A stretch of DNA of 38,325 nucleotides. Origin: Discostella pseudostelligera (lineage: Eukaryota; Bacillariophyta; Thalassiosirophyceae; Thalassiosirales; Thalassiosiraceae). The notes under the pieces are model-generated. The model was not told the origin of the DNA, searched no databases, and worked only from the letters and a program-made list of their open reading frames with translations. Of the stretch, positions 21,356 to 33,029 are shown one piece after another (the first letter of the stretch is position 1; the number at the start of each line of letters is the position of its first letter). Location of the stretch: assembly GCA_036940085.1 (NCBI GenBank), contig JALLBK010000169.1, positions 1 through 38,325 on the forward strand, given 5' to 3'. The position numbers were made by a program, and so were the translations under genes.

Positions 21356-22374
21356 TTAAAAACCAGAAACACAACCTGGCATGCCAGCTGATGCTGGCCC
21401 TCGTCCGAAGGAAGACGCCATCATACCCATCCTGGTGTGGTTGTTGAAGTTGTTCTGCTGATGAGTAGGAGGACGAGGAGGCAGTGGATATTGTTGTTCA
21501 ATATCACAGAAATTGGGTTCTCCCTCCACATGTGGTAACAACCTTCCTTGATTGGGTGGCACTCGCTTCATGAGCACCGTTAGATGTGGTAACCCCTTTA
21601 GGAAACATTCGTGGTAGAAGGCATTGAAATCGTTTCCTGCTTGATACAAACATTTGAAACCCCAGCCATTAAGCTGGCGGGTGAAGGATTCGAACTTGCT
21701 TTGCACGAAGTACAAGGGCACAATATCTCGAATGAGGAGCTCTTTGTTGTGGATCTTCCATGCCCTACCGTGCGGCTGCGTGAGATGAAAACAACAAATG
21801 GAATTATGATGACGGCGATAAGCGAGATGAGATCGGGAACACACATGAAGACCGGAAAGGAAAGTGCAAACTTACCATCCAGGAGAGTATCTGTTGTCGT
21901 CGACCAACAAAGTGAAGGAGGAGGATATGGATATGAGCAAGGAGGAGTTGAAAAATGTGGTCTGTTATTTGAGAATAACAAATATACTAGATTCACATGA
22001 ACTATGCTGATGTACCACCAGCACCAACTCACGTGAGCATACTCAGGATTGGAGAGAATCTGATGCAACTTGCTCGGGAAGTTTGATGAAGCTCTCTTTC
22101 GAGTGGGTAATTCCTCGAGAGGAAAGTTGGAGAAATCGCGATAGGTGTGATCAACTCGACGAGGCGGCAATGTGGTCGTTGACGTGCCGCTGCCAGCCAT
22201 CGTCGCAGCATGCTGTTCATGATGATGCAGAAGAGGTTGCGACTTCAGGGAAGAGATAGAAAGCGTATCATCATCATCATCATCATCAGGTAGTAGTAGT
22301 AGCCCTTGTGCTTGTGGATGTCCTCCACCAAGAGGGTATGTTTGTTCGGCGGCCAAATCCATCATCGGCATCAT
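21356..22374 (-). CDS. HSF-type transcription factor with a 15-nt microexon
   Basis: A nuclear heat-shock-factor-family DNA-binding protein; this family is strongly expanded in diatoms. Exon 1 (22374-22033) ends in [16 protein letters not shown] before a GTGAGT donor. Exon 2 is only 21890-21876, between CAACAG and GTAAGT, and encodes ILSWM. Exon 3 starts at 21775 with [20 protein letters not shown]. The three pieces together rebuild the expected block HILSWMPHGRAW. The recognition helix region reads [17 protein letters not shown]. Introns are 142 and 100 bp. The first ATG in frame is 22374; an upstream exon is possible. Up to the TAA at 21356 the protein has 258 residues and ends in a Pro/Gln/Asn-rich tail. 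The same frame stays open beyond this TAA for another 101 codons of similar Pro/Gln/Ala-rich sequence, to 21050. The real C-terminus is therefore unsure. Confidence 0.88.
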
Positions 22375-23102
22375 TATTCTTGTAGATAGGTGAGGTATTT
22401 GGGATTTACGTTTCACATTCTACGAATCGAGCAATTGCTGCCGGTTGGAGAGGGTTGGATGATCCAGCCTGCTGGTGTAGTTTGAGGGTGGTGAACATTG
22501 ATCTGTCGGTGGTAGCTTGAAGGACGCCCAAAGTGCAAAGTGGACACACGAAGTTTCCCTTCAACTTATGAGCTTCGGAGGCATTCTCAAACACACATCG
22601 TGAATTTCATCGACATTCATAGAACACGAAAGCCGGTAACATGAGCAATTGCTGCCGGTTGGAGAGGGTTGGATGATCCAGCCTGCTGGTGTAGTTTAAA
22701 ACACACATCGTGAATTTCATCGACATTCATAGAACACGAAAGCCGGTAACATGGTTGAGGTGGTGACTGAAGTGGCGTCTGACGATGCTGATGACGAAAA
22801 CTTATGATACGACACCATCTCCAGCAGCACCCACAACGGCGCCCACAAGCCACAAGCTTGTCACAAGCTTCAAACGTCAATTCCGAGAAGATTCAAGGAT
22901 TCAATTGAGAAATTCATCGCTGTTTGTTCGCCAGTGTTTCTTCGCGCCAAAATTCCGTTTCACTGTTCCCGCCAAAACTCTGCCACGGTGGAGCCCACAT
23001 CAAAGCCGCCGTCCCCCGCACACCATCCAGCCCCCGCACACCTCAACCATGACCGCGCACGTGATGTACTGTTCTGTACTGTTCACTGTTACTCTAGGAT
23101 AG
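22375..23102. other. Region between the divergent HSF and kinase-like genes, with local duplications
   Basis: About 730 bases separating two genes transcribed away from each other. 22429-22753 contains duplicated 55-base blocks. Two E2F-like sites are near the right end: TTCGCGCCAAAA at about 22941 and TTCCCGCCAAAA at about 22966. A minus-strand frame across 22406-22594 has some protein character (NFVCPLC) and may be an upstream exon or pseudo-exon. Confidence 0.4.
22429..22753. repeat. Two 55-bp blocks duplicated in the order A-X-B-A-B
   Basis: Block A is at 22429-22483 and 22643-22697. Block B is at 22589-22643 and 22699-22753. Copies appear identical by eye. Between the first A and first B lie 105 bases (X, 22484-22588) absent from the second pair, where A and B touch. 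On the minus strand A encodes KLHQQAGSSNPLQPAAIA in both copies, and B encodes MNVDEIHDVC. Confidence 0.85.
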
Positions 23103-24740
23103 ATGATCACAATAACAGTCAGAACTATGGCTCTCGCCATCACCACCACTATTATAATCACCATCATTGTCGTGACAGCGGCAGTAATTGTCTTCGTTGA
23201 TGGATTTGCCATTGTCGTACACATAAACATCCCGCCGACGCCGCCCCCGTTGCCGCCGTCAATGTCGATGTCGACAAGGTGGTCGCCGACTTCGACCTCG
23301 TCATCAACGATGGAATTTAGGTCATTAATTCCATTCTCGTTATCGACAACTGAAAGATGGCAGAAAAAGAGAAAGCAACGATCATTAGTGCTGCTGCGGT
23401 CAACGACTTCATCCACATCCAAGCCATTCACCACTAATAATGATGAAAATGATAATGACACAATATCAGCGACTACAAAAGAGAAATATCTTCAATTGGC
23501 GCAAGAGGCATACACACAATATTTCTCATCGTCTGATACTACTTTCAATGCTCAAAATCAACAACAACAGCCGCAACAGCAACAAGTAATGTCTCTGGAG
23601 GAATATTTGGAGTTAGCAATGGAGGCTTGGAATGTCGCAAACAATGAGGGCAGTGCTGTTGGCGGTCAAGACATTGGTCGTAGTGATGGTGTTGATGGAA
23701 GGAACGTTGTGCCAGTCTTACCCACCCCAAATAAATATTATGCTTCAACGACATCTACTTCATCAACTTCATCAAAATCCACATCTTCCACACCGAGAGC
23801 GACAAATTTTGCTGCTGCTGCATCATCAGTCATGACCAGCAACACTACTAATATCACAGATTTGCAAGGCAGTAGCAAGAGCCGTGAACAGCAGATAGAA
23901 GGGCAGGGCAATGCAGATGCAACAGCAAGTGCAACAGCAAGAACCGCTACTTCCACAACCAGCACTCCTCCAGTCTCTCCCTTCGACACAACATCTGATA
24001 CATCAGCAACTTCAATATTTGGGTCATTCATAAAAGGATGGGTGGGAAAATCTTTGGATATTAATGATTCATTTTTTGGTGGGGAGTTGAGTAGCAGCAG
24101 TAGTAGCAAGCGCAACACAAACAGCAATCCAATATCGGCAATGCTATCGTCGATAATGGTACCATTTGTCAAAAGTATTGATGAGGGTGTGGCTAGCAAC
24201 GATCGACTAAAGATGGATATCAACCAACAAGAGGACCAACGAAGGCAAATACAGTTACAACAAGAACTTACGAACGAACAGGCACAGCAAGAGTTGACGA
24301 ATTCGGCGGAGGCAGACATTAATGCCAACTCCATTGAAAGAGACACGACGAAAGCAACAATTGCACCTGTTCCTAGTGATAGCGCAGATGCGGGATTTGT
24401 GGAAAAGGATGCGAAAGCAGCGGCATCAGTTGCAAGACGCTTGGACATTATGACAAATAATTCGGGGGTGATACGCAATGAGGGTGGTGCAGATAATGCT
24501 GCGGCGACAATGACCATGGCAGTAGCTTCTACTGGAGTGGGAAAAAGACCGATTGATCCCACTGCTTTAGATAGGATGGGAGGCGTGAGGAAGGATAGTG
24601 GGAAAGATATCAACGGGAATCGAAATGTTCCAACTACTCCTGAATTGAAAGTAAGTGCAGTCGACGGAGATGAGATGTCTGCACCACCGCCTTCTTTGAG
24701 GTTCCCGGCTCCACCCCTCAAGGGTCAACAACGGCAATAC

Positions 24741-24795
<55 letters not shown>

Positions 24796-27700
24796 CAATA
24801 TTGCCGTCGTTATCGCCGGACACAGATGGAGAAGTGAGTGGAACAATTAACAGACTAGAAGATGCGAGCGAGGTCAGCAATGCTTCAGATGATGTAGCTG
24901 AAGAAACTTCGTCATCGGGAGTGGTAGCAGGTGCAGCAACCTCACCACCACTTGCACCTTCTAATGCAAGTCCACTGCCACAAAGAAAAGCATCTTTTAC
25001 GCCAATATCAACCAAATCGTCAGCACCAGGGTCACAGAAAGGATTGATCGGTACCATGTCGCAAGGGGTCTCCATGATATCTTTCGTTGGAAAGAATAAT
25101 GCAAACGTTGGTGTCATGGCGCCATCGATCAATATGCTCAAAGTGGGGAAGCAACTGAAGTCACCGACCAGAATTCCTTTCAGTAAACAGTCATTCAATC
25201 CATTAAAGGGCACTGTGTCACCAGATAATGAAGCAGAAGACATGTCGTCATGGGGAGTGTTAGCAGGAGTAGAAGCACCTCCACCACTTAAACCAAATGA
25301 TTCTCTTACTAGATTACGAGCTAAAGTGGGTAGTATGAAGTCGATGCAAAGCATGTTCCAAGAGGAGGGGCAGCAGCAGCTGGCAACCAGTCTTCCATTC
25401 ATCAGCCAGTCTCCACATTCTTTGAAAGGCAGTGCTCCTAAAATATCGACGACGGTTGGGGTGAACGGTAGACAAGGGCCCGAACGACGGGGCGAATCAT
25501 TCAAATCAAATCGAGCTACCCCATGGAATACAGTGGAAGGTTTAACAAAAGGTGTCACGGTCTCGGGATATGATTTCACGCAACCACAGAAGCAACAAAC
25601 CAATACCAATATAACGAGCAATAGTGGTGGCGAATTCAACATTATTTCGGAAGATACGATTACAAGTAGCTCGATCGGGACTGTGTTTCCATCTGGTTAC
25701 GGGTCGGAACTCCCACCTAGAATGAAGAGATCACTTGTGGACAATACTACGCCAGAATGGATGACATCTCCTGCTGCGTCATCATCGAGCCTAAACTGGG
25801 CAACGGTCAATGGCAAGCAGGAACAGGAACCATTCCAAGGTGCCCAATTCCCTGTTGTATCTGACTTTTCTCAAATTGAGAGAGACGTTGACTTTTCGAG
25901 CACGGGCTGGCCGGAGAGTTACATAGGATGGGATTGTGGAGATGGTGATATTGATGCAGCCACGATATCAATGGATGATGTGGGTGAAACATGGGTGTCG
26001 ACCTCCCTGAATGGTATGCCGGAACCAACATATTTTCCTCAGTTGCACATAAGAAGTAGGATCCGATCGACTGTGCATGGCACAATTCATGAAGGATTTC
26101 TTTTTACATCAGACGAAAGCAGCAATGGAGAAACTGTCGATAGTAGATATCAGGTGACGCCGTGCATAGCTAAACGACCATGGTCTATGTCGGAGCTCAA
26201 CGCGACGGTTCCGACCAAAGTGCTGGCGTTCGAACGAGGACAACAGCTCGATTTGCAAGACCAACAACTGACGCTGGAGTCATGGGAGCTTGATGCAAAA
26301 GCAGCCACCGTACGCCGTTACTTTGAGGTAGAGATTCACATGTTCCAAAAGTTTGAGGAAAAGAAAAAGTTCTACGGAGCACTCAGGCGGCAACAGCTGC
26401 AAGAGGAAGATGGGGGTGATCCGGAAAATGAGATGATTAAAAAAGGCGATGCTGCCATCGTATCAAAGGCCGAGGTGACCGTGCCCACATTTCTGAGAGT
26501 TTATGCAGATGATGGTAGCGGTGGTCCAAATTTGAATGATGCGATTACTGGATATGGAGCGACCGGTTTTGATGTCTGGGGGAAGGTGCTCGACCCAGGC
26601 CATGAGTGGTTGGTATACGAGGGAAGTCTCAACACAGAAGTGACGCTTTCAGATGCTATGAAGGTGAGAGAAGAAGAAGTTGATGTGCATTATTACATGT
26701 GGTGATAATTGACCACTGCTATCTGCATGCTTTTCATAGTTGCAAGATCGGATGAATGATGGAAACACTTATGGAAATGCTAACCGATTGTACGGCGTTC
26801 AGCGAGCAATGAATCTACCAGAAACGTTTGGTTTTGGAGACATTTTAGACTTGGTTTGCCGTTCCCTTCTCGAAGATCTAGTGTTTCTGTCTTCTTGCAA
26901 TGTAGTTCATCGGGATAGTGAGTCGAAAAAAGTGGTGCAATGCTGACTGCATCTTTTGCGTGTTGTCGTAGCTCACGCTTACCTCGCTGTTCAATAGTAC
27001 GACCCGTCAACATTCTCTGCGACAGTGAACACAAACGACTGCGTCTCACGAATTTTGGTAATGCAGTTGACCTTGATCCTCCCCGTGTTGGGCTCGACAC
27101 TGAACGCCTAATAGTGGATATTCCAGTTTCCATTGCAAACACACTCGCGGCTGACGTCTTTTCCGTAGCGTTGATAATTTGCCATTTGTTATTTGATGTT
27201 CCCGAGATGGCTCTAAATCGGCAGTTGAAAGGGGTTGGTTATGATTTAGACTTGTTGCTTCAACAAGCACAGGCTGTCGAATCTACCTCAGAAAGATTTG
27301 CAGATGCGTTTGACTATCTGCGAGAGCGGCGTGGATTTTGGGGCTTTCTGAAGGGTGCCATTCGTCCGAATCCTATGAGAAAGGTATGTGCAACTTACTC
27401 GTTTCATTTTCTAGGTGAGTGTTGGAGCATCTGTCTCATCAATCACGTTCATATTGTTACCATACATAGAAAATTACTTCAGATTCGTTGAAACAATTCG
27501 ATGAGATCTTGGCGTTGAAGAGCGGCCGCATGAAGTGGACTGAAGAGAGATCGAAGAAAGTCGCCCAAGAGGAGGCGTTATTATCATCGTTATTTAGTCT
27601 GCCAAATAATGACTTTGGAGAAGGAAGCTCCGCGGTGCGAGCATCTGAGACTGAAGAAGTGAAAAGCGGTAATGGTGAAGTCACATCAACTGCATCCATT

Positions 27701-28876
27701 GATGACAGTGCTTTTGATATTACTAGGGTACCTTTCACGTTGCAGCCTCATACGAGATCAACATCCGTTCTCGCGGAATTATCGAAGAGGATAGAACAAG
27801 CAGCTCCGGATGTACAGACAAGGGACGAGGCACCGCTATCGCCTAGCGACAGTGAATATTCAGATCTGACTCGTATACAATTTTCTCCTCCAAGAAAATC
27901 ATCACTCACAGACATGCTAACCTCATATTCCAAGCAAAGAGTCCCGCTACTCCAATCGAAGAGAGATTCACTACCGGAAGGAAAATATTATGATATTACA
28001 AGAGCTCCTTTCCAGCGGATTTCACCCCAACTACAAGAAAAGAAAGGCCTAGCCATTGCAATCCGGGTGCCCGGTGCCACTTCGGAGAACATACGTGTTT
28101 CAGAATCAATGGCAGTCAAACAAATCGTTGCACCTGCCGGAAAGCTTGGAGTGGTAGTTGACACTGCCCAAAAAGAAGGGCCTGCCTATGTCGCTAGCAT
28201 TAGTGACGATAGCCCGCTTCTTGGTCGGATAGCATTGGGAGATTTAATTGTTGCTGTTGACGATTTGGACGTGCAGACGTTGGTGGCTGACGAAGTGTCG
28301 AAGTTACTTCTTACTAAAAGTGCAAACGCACGAAGAACAATTTCAGTCCTGAGGAAGACTGAGAGCGCTAAGGAGCGCCAAGTTGATCTTGGAGATCAAC
28401 TGGCTGTATTTGAATCCGCTCTAGGATCTAGTATTGCAAAAATGCAAACTCTGGCCGATGCTAAGGGCTTTGAGGATGTAGAGAGATGGCTAGTGGCCAT
28501 ACTGCCACACCTTCAACAAAACGATGTTGTTCATTATTGTCAGTGTTTGATATCTGATGGTTTTGACTCTTTAGAAATGCTGGAAGAGCTGATTGCGGAT
28601 GATCTGTATTTTATGAAGAAGGCGCATCAACGTGTCATGTCCCGACGTCTAGTATCAAAAAGTCAGGAAGTGCCGCCGGAAACAGATGAACAACCACTTC
28701 GAGTAAAGAAGGTGTACACGGTGGATGAGGCGCTAGGCGTGGCTGCACGAAAGGGAATTGAGGCAACCGTTGCAGCAGAAAAGAGACTATCTGCCGTAAA
28801 GGCTGAAAAGGAGAAAAGAAAGGGGGCAAAGCAAAATGAAGCCAAAACAAGTTCAGAATCTACTGACGACGCTTAG
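23103..28876 (+). CDS. Large STN-like kinase-fold protein with PDZ and SAM domains, four exons
   Basis: Exons are 23103-26663, 26740-26917, 26998-27383 and 27470-28876, with introns of 76, 80 and 86 bp (donors GTGAGA, GTGAGT, GTATGT). The joined 5532 nt encode 1843 residues. The N-terminus is a hydrophobic signal-like segment (MALAITTTIIITIIVVTAAV), compatible with ER or complex-plastid targeting. About 870 residues of disordered Ser/Thr/Gln/Asn sequence follow, with a Gln run near residues 545-562. The kinase fold comes next: IAKRPW is a possible N-lobe Lys site, the hinge resembles EWLVYEGS, the catalytic loop is HRDIRPVN (His1244) and the metal loop is TNFGNAVDLD. The C-lobe segment DVFSVALIICHLLF...NRQLKGVGYDLDLL resembles the STN7/STN8/STT7 thylakoid kinases. 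Asn1265 replaces the usual metal-binding Asp, so catalysis is doubtful. The C-terminus has a PDZ domain (about 1590-1670; KLGVVVDTAQ) and a SAM domain (about 1708-1768; FEDVERWLVAILPHL). A scaffold or pseudokinase role at the plastid membrane is plausible. Confidence 0.82.
24735..24796 (+). repeat. CAACAG hexamer run encoding polyglutamine
   Basis: About ten copies of CAGCAA in frame inside the disordered part of the kinase-like gene. The perfect repetition suggests length variation between alleles. Confidence 0.9.
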
Positions 28877-29242
28877 TTTCAGAGATCCGTGTCGAGGGAG
28901 AGGCAAAATCAATAACTCGAACGAAACTCAAATCGAAGGGATAGACAATGATGATCAGGCAGTTGGATTCGATGACGAAAGGAGATTCAAGATACCGTGC
29001 AACAAAAGCGTGAGTTCAACGATGAAATAGCATGAGTTCAACTTAAGTAGATACTGCTATTTCTTTGCTAAAGCTATCTTGTTCCCAAAAAGAATACAAC
29101 GGAAGTATTCAAATCCATTCATCCACCCTTTGGATCAACTTTTGTGATTCTTTAACGACACTTGTAGTGGCACAAGCGTAACCACCAATATCATGAGAAA
29201 TCTCCCATACAAGATGAACAGTTATGCTGAACTCATGGACAC
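28877..29242. other. Spacer between convergent genes
   Basis: Holds the 3' end of the kinase-like gene and the downstream side of the LRR pseudogene. A short plus-strand frame at 28836-29030 overlaps the previous CDS and lacks independent support. Nothing else is visible. Confidence 0.3.
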
Positions 29243-30735
29243 TCAATGTGGAAAATTGCGAATATCCAGCAGCGTTGGTAACTCTTGGACAACAAAATAC
29301 ATCAACAAGAATCCAAGATCGTTCCTACCAACCCATTCGATGGCAAAAGGCAACATAGACTCTCTCATATGAACAAACGTGTGAATGTTGACAGTTCGCA
29401 GAATCTTTTTTCGCGCTACTTCTGATTTGTTTGATTGTTTATTCATTTCCAACAGCGATGAAACATTATCCCATTCTTCAAGCAGCCCTGGATCCAATGC
29501 CAACTTTACTGTTTGAAGATTGTGATTGGAGTAGTAATACTATCAATACGTGTCGTGTCACATAGTAGGTATTTCAGTTCATGCAAAACTTGCTTTGAGA
29601 ATACAACTCCATCACCCGACATATCCAATGAAGTTAAACTTGAATTTCCCACCAAAGCTGCGATAATTTTAACTGCATCAGAATCATGGACTACGCTCCC
29701 TGAGAGGTTGAGATCTTCTAAAGCAGAGTAAGGACTTTTAAGACATTTCAAAAACAACCTCCAATTGCTGCTTGTGAACAACCACTGAGATCCAGATTAA
29801 CCACTGATCGGTTAACAACCAAAGCAGCGCCTAGGCAAATCAATGCTTTGTGACCAAGCCTCGTTTCCGCAATCCGAAGACTTTGCAACATGCACATGGG
29901 ATGGGAAATAAAAGCCGATAATATAATCCAGCCATTTTCTGTTACAAGAGAGTCCCCACTAATACTGAGTACACTCAAACTTTTCCGCGCATCATTCACC
30001 AGTCAGGATCATAGCACCGACCACGTCAATTTCAGTTAAATCCATTGTGAGAAGGAAGATGTTCGATGCGGGATGTTTCAGCAGATTAGCTAATGCCGTA
30101 CAGCCCCTTCTTCCCAACGTAAAGTCAAAACAACAGATTTCCATCAAACTGCTGACACCCAACAGTGAATCAAAGAGAGCTGCTTCGTCCTCATCTGAAG
30201 CAAGTGAATTGCTTAGATTTAAACGCCCCAACTTCTGTTCGGGGTTGAATTGTGAAAACACAAATGATAGGGAGTTAAGAGCCTCTGGCGTTACCATGTG
30301 ACATTCAAGGAATACGAGATTGCCATTCTACTGGAAAAAGTTGAAAGAGCTCATGAAAACTGTCCACATCAAGGTAGCCAATACCAAACAGTCCTAAATA
30401 TCCGATGGACCGATTGCGTGTTAGCCCCTCCCAAACATCATTGAGCATTGAGCAAAGTTTTCATCTCCCGAGCCTCATCATTAGATTCCATATGTATGTC
30501 CAGCTTTCGCAAATACTGGCTTTGAGCAATAGCATCCTCTACTCCCTTGAGGTAGGGAGTATCTGCATCAATACGGAAATCGGCGTAATTTGGGTCATTT
30601 TTCCTCAGCATGAGCAATGTGGCTTCATCGAACGGGTGCAGAACTACGAACTACATCAAGCTGCAGAAATCTTTCGTCATCTGCAACGCCAGCACCATCA
30701 TTATGAATTTCAGTGATCTGCATCTCTTGATCCAT
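29243..30735 (-). pseudogene. Broken LRR (RI-like) family member
   Basis: A third of a small family with 33457-34983 and 36918-38244. The start ATG at 30735 opens the usual leader, but the frame breaks early. A second frame gives FDEATLLMLRKNDPNYADFR, matching the N-terminal block of the intact copy. Another shift gives LTRNRSIGYLGL, equivalent to LARNRSIEKFSL. The rest is spread over the segments 30297-29992, 29999-29748, 29781-29506 and 29503-29243, all on the minus strand and in changing frames. LRR cores such as LEDLNLSGS and SVVNLDLSGC are clear. The C-terminal block survives (VARKKILRTVNIHTFVHMRE). At least five frame changes or stops make this a pseudogene rather than a gene with introns. 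Confidence 0.8.
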
Positions 30736-31350
30736 TATTTTGATTGAGCAGAATGACAGTCAGTAGTCGATGGTGCTGGTGCACACTCTCACAGCTGCGG
30801 AATAGTATTCAGGTAGACTCTCGTACTCCTATCGGGTATCGGCCGACAGAAATAGAAATACGCCACTGCCGCCGCACTGCAATTTTTGCACCCTACTCAA
30901 CCATTGGGTGGAAGGGAAGCGATAGACATATCATGGACGGTCCATGGTTCATGGTCTACGTAATCATCATGGTGCTAGCGGCCGTCATGGTTCATTGGGT
31001 GACGGTGATGATCCATGGCGGGAAAAGATTCAGGAGTGGGAGAAAGATATGGCGGGAAGCAAGCACGTTGAAGAGTAGGTATCGTGTAGGTTGTGAGGTT
31101 GAGGGAAGAAGATATGGCGGGAAAAGATACGGCTGGAGGAAAGATATGGCGGGAAAAAAGATATGCGGGTGAAAGATATGGCGGGAAAAAAGATACAGCG
31201 CGAAAAAGATATGGCGGGAAGGAAATATTTTTATCGCCAAGTGTAGACGTGTGCACTCGTGAAATCCACCGACGGACCACCGCACCGACACCGACCACAA
31301 CAGACCATGACCATTGCCGCCGCCGCCAGCCGCCGAACTACTCCTATCGT
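30736..31350. promoter_or_regulatory. Upstream region of ATP12, shared with the LRR pseudogene
   Basis: About 600 bases between divergent starts. The right half holds six GGCGGGAAA/GGCGGGAAG sites (listed separately). Plus-strand frames crossing this region are Lys/Arg/Gly-rich translations of the repeats and not credible protein. Confidence 0.45.
31017..31222 (+). repeat. Cluster of six GGCGGGAAR motifs in an AAAGATATGGCGGGAAA repeat
   Basis: GGCGGGAAA or GGCGGGAAG starts at 31017, 31051, 31116, 31148, 31180 and 31213. Most are preceded by GATAT and followed by AAGATA. GGCGGGAAA matches the E2F/DP consensus known from plants and animals. The cluster ends about 130 bases before the ATP12 start codon. 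A matching stretch in inverted orientation lies past the gene at 33030-33056. Confidence 0.7.
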
Positions 31351-32729
31351 ATGGCAATGGCAATGACGATGATCCGATTGGCACGTGCCGTAACTAAGGC
31401 TGCCGTGCAGTCACCACCGTCGGCATCTGCATCAATGGCTGCTGCTGCCGCTGCTGGTGTTCCAAGCTGCTTTATGCCGTCGACTACTAGCGCTACTAGT
31501 GCCAGTGCCAATTCCAATTCCAATACCAGCAGCGTTAGGCCGTATTCGTCTTCGACGTCATCGTCATCGCCCGCCAAGAAGAATGTCACTGCATCTGCCG
31601 CCGATCGACGAATTGCTGGACGACGACGATTTTACAAAAATGTTGGGATTGCACCATCACCACCGCCGGGTCATCAGCAGCAGCAGCAGCAACAGCAACA
31701 ACNCAACAACAACAACAACATCAACCTGCTAGTACTTCGACAATAGAAGTCAATTCACCCATCTCGGCTGGAGTGGATGGCACCCAAAGTGCCTCGGGTG
31801 TGAACAATATAATGCCTACCGATTCATCACTCTGGGAAAACATGTTACACCCTCGTAGTCGTCATGTTGATTCAAATAATGAACAACAATCATGGCATAC
31901 CATCACACTCGACAATCGTGCCCTTCGCACACCCCTCGGCTTAACCCTTTCCCTCCCCTCCCAAACTCTAGCATTGGCCGTAGCCTCGGAATGGGATGCC
32001 CAAAGTGACTATTTGCGTCCTGCCCAAATGCCACTAATGACATTATGTTGCACTGCTATTGATCAAGTAGCCTCGCAACCTGACTCGCATCGTACCGACA
32101 TTTTGCGTTACTTGGCCAATGATACGAGTTGTTATTGGTCTGACCCTACCAGTGCACGAGATCGTGTATTGCATCGAAAGCAAATGCGTGCGTGGGGTGG
32201 TTTGCATGATACTGTCTCCACATTTGTATTGGGATTTCCAAAGAATAGTGATGTGAATCCAGCATTTGCCATTGGAGAGGGGGAGGCGATATCGTTAAGC
32301 CGAGGAAGTGCAATTAGTGGATTGCCCCATCCACCAATATTGGTGAACAAGGCAACCAAATGGGTACATTCGTTAGATGCATGGATGTTATCGGCATTGT
32401 ATAGTGCGTGTGCGGAGAGTAAGAGCTTTTTTATTGGGGCGGCGTTGATTCATGAGGCGATGAATGGAAGTGCTGGAGGTAGAGGACGAGGAGCGGACGA
32501 TGAGAGCGGCACTGCAACTTCAACTGCTACGAAGGAAGAAGGAGGGGCGAAAAGGAATGGTGCAATCATCAGAGATGGGAAATGGGCCGTTGAGGCAGCA
32601 CGTGTCGAGGAAGAATTCAATATTGAATGCTGGGGATTGGTCGAGGGTGGACATGATTATGATAGATTGAATTGTTCCATTCAGATGCATGCTGCCTCGT
32701 TTTTGGCACGGACCGTGGCAAATGGGTAG
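31351..32729 (+). CDS. ATP12-family chaperone for mitochondrial F1-ATPase assembly
   Basis: ATP12 (ATPAF2) binds the F1 alpha subunit during assembly of ATP synthase in the mitochondrial matrix. The start at 31351 gives an Arg/Ala/Ser-rich presequence (MAMAMTMIRLARAVTKAAVQ) suited to mitochondrial import. RRFYKNVGI and HTITLDNRALRTPLG mark the conserved N-terminal part. LALAVASEWDAQ, the LCCTAIDQVAS block, DTSCYWSDP and the C-terminal ARVEEEFNIECWGLVEGGHD are family hallmarks. The frame shifts at the Gln/Asn run around 31676-31720, where the sequence has an ambiguous base (n at 31703). Downstream of it the other frame reads QHQPASTSTIEVNSPIS without a stop. A single base lost in assembling the CAG/CAA run explains this best, so the gene is probably intact at about 458 residues. 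A Gly/Glu/Ser-rich insert near 32465-32560 is specific to this protein. Confidence 0.9.
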
Positions 32730-33029
32730 AGTAGAGAGCGATGTTGGCATGGAGCCGAGAGCAAGTAATGTGCTCGCTTAAAGCTTATTGGAATCAACAT
32801 GCCGACTACCGACTGCTGTTGTACCAACTCTGGATCAGCCAATACATGTCTTGTGACGGCATACACGATATCGATCGATGATGTCGATCCATTATGCCGG
32901 TGCAGGCACCTTTGACCGCCCCCCGTCGTCCCCTCCATGCAGCTAGAGTGACATCGTAGGAGTAGCATCCCTTTCCTCTCGTGGTGTATTCCACGTGTAG
33001 GTACCCACATCATGGTTCGCGCTGGCCAC

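Noticed and set aside
23738..25642. Two long minus-strand frames (327 and 305 codons) opposite the kinase-like gene
   Set aside because: They are antisense translations of the Ser/Thr/Gln-rich disordered segment (Ala/Ser/Leu/Cys-rich, with a poly-Cys/Leu run opposite the CAACAG repeat) and show no domain or start context.
31093..31350. Upstream extension of the ATP12 frame to 31093
   Set aside because: The extension translates the GGCGGGAAA repeats into Lys/Arg/Gly-rich sequence. The start at 31351 begins directly with a mitochondrial presequence.
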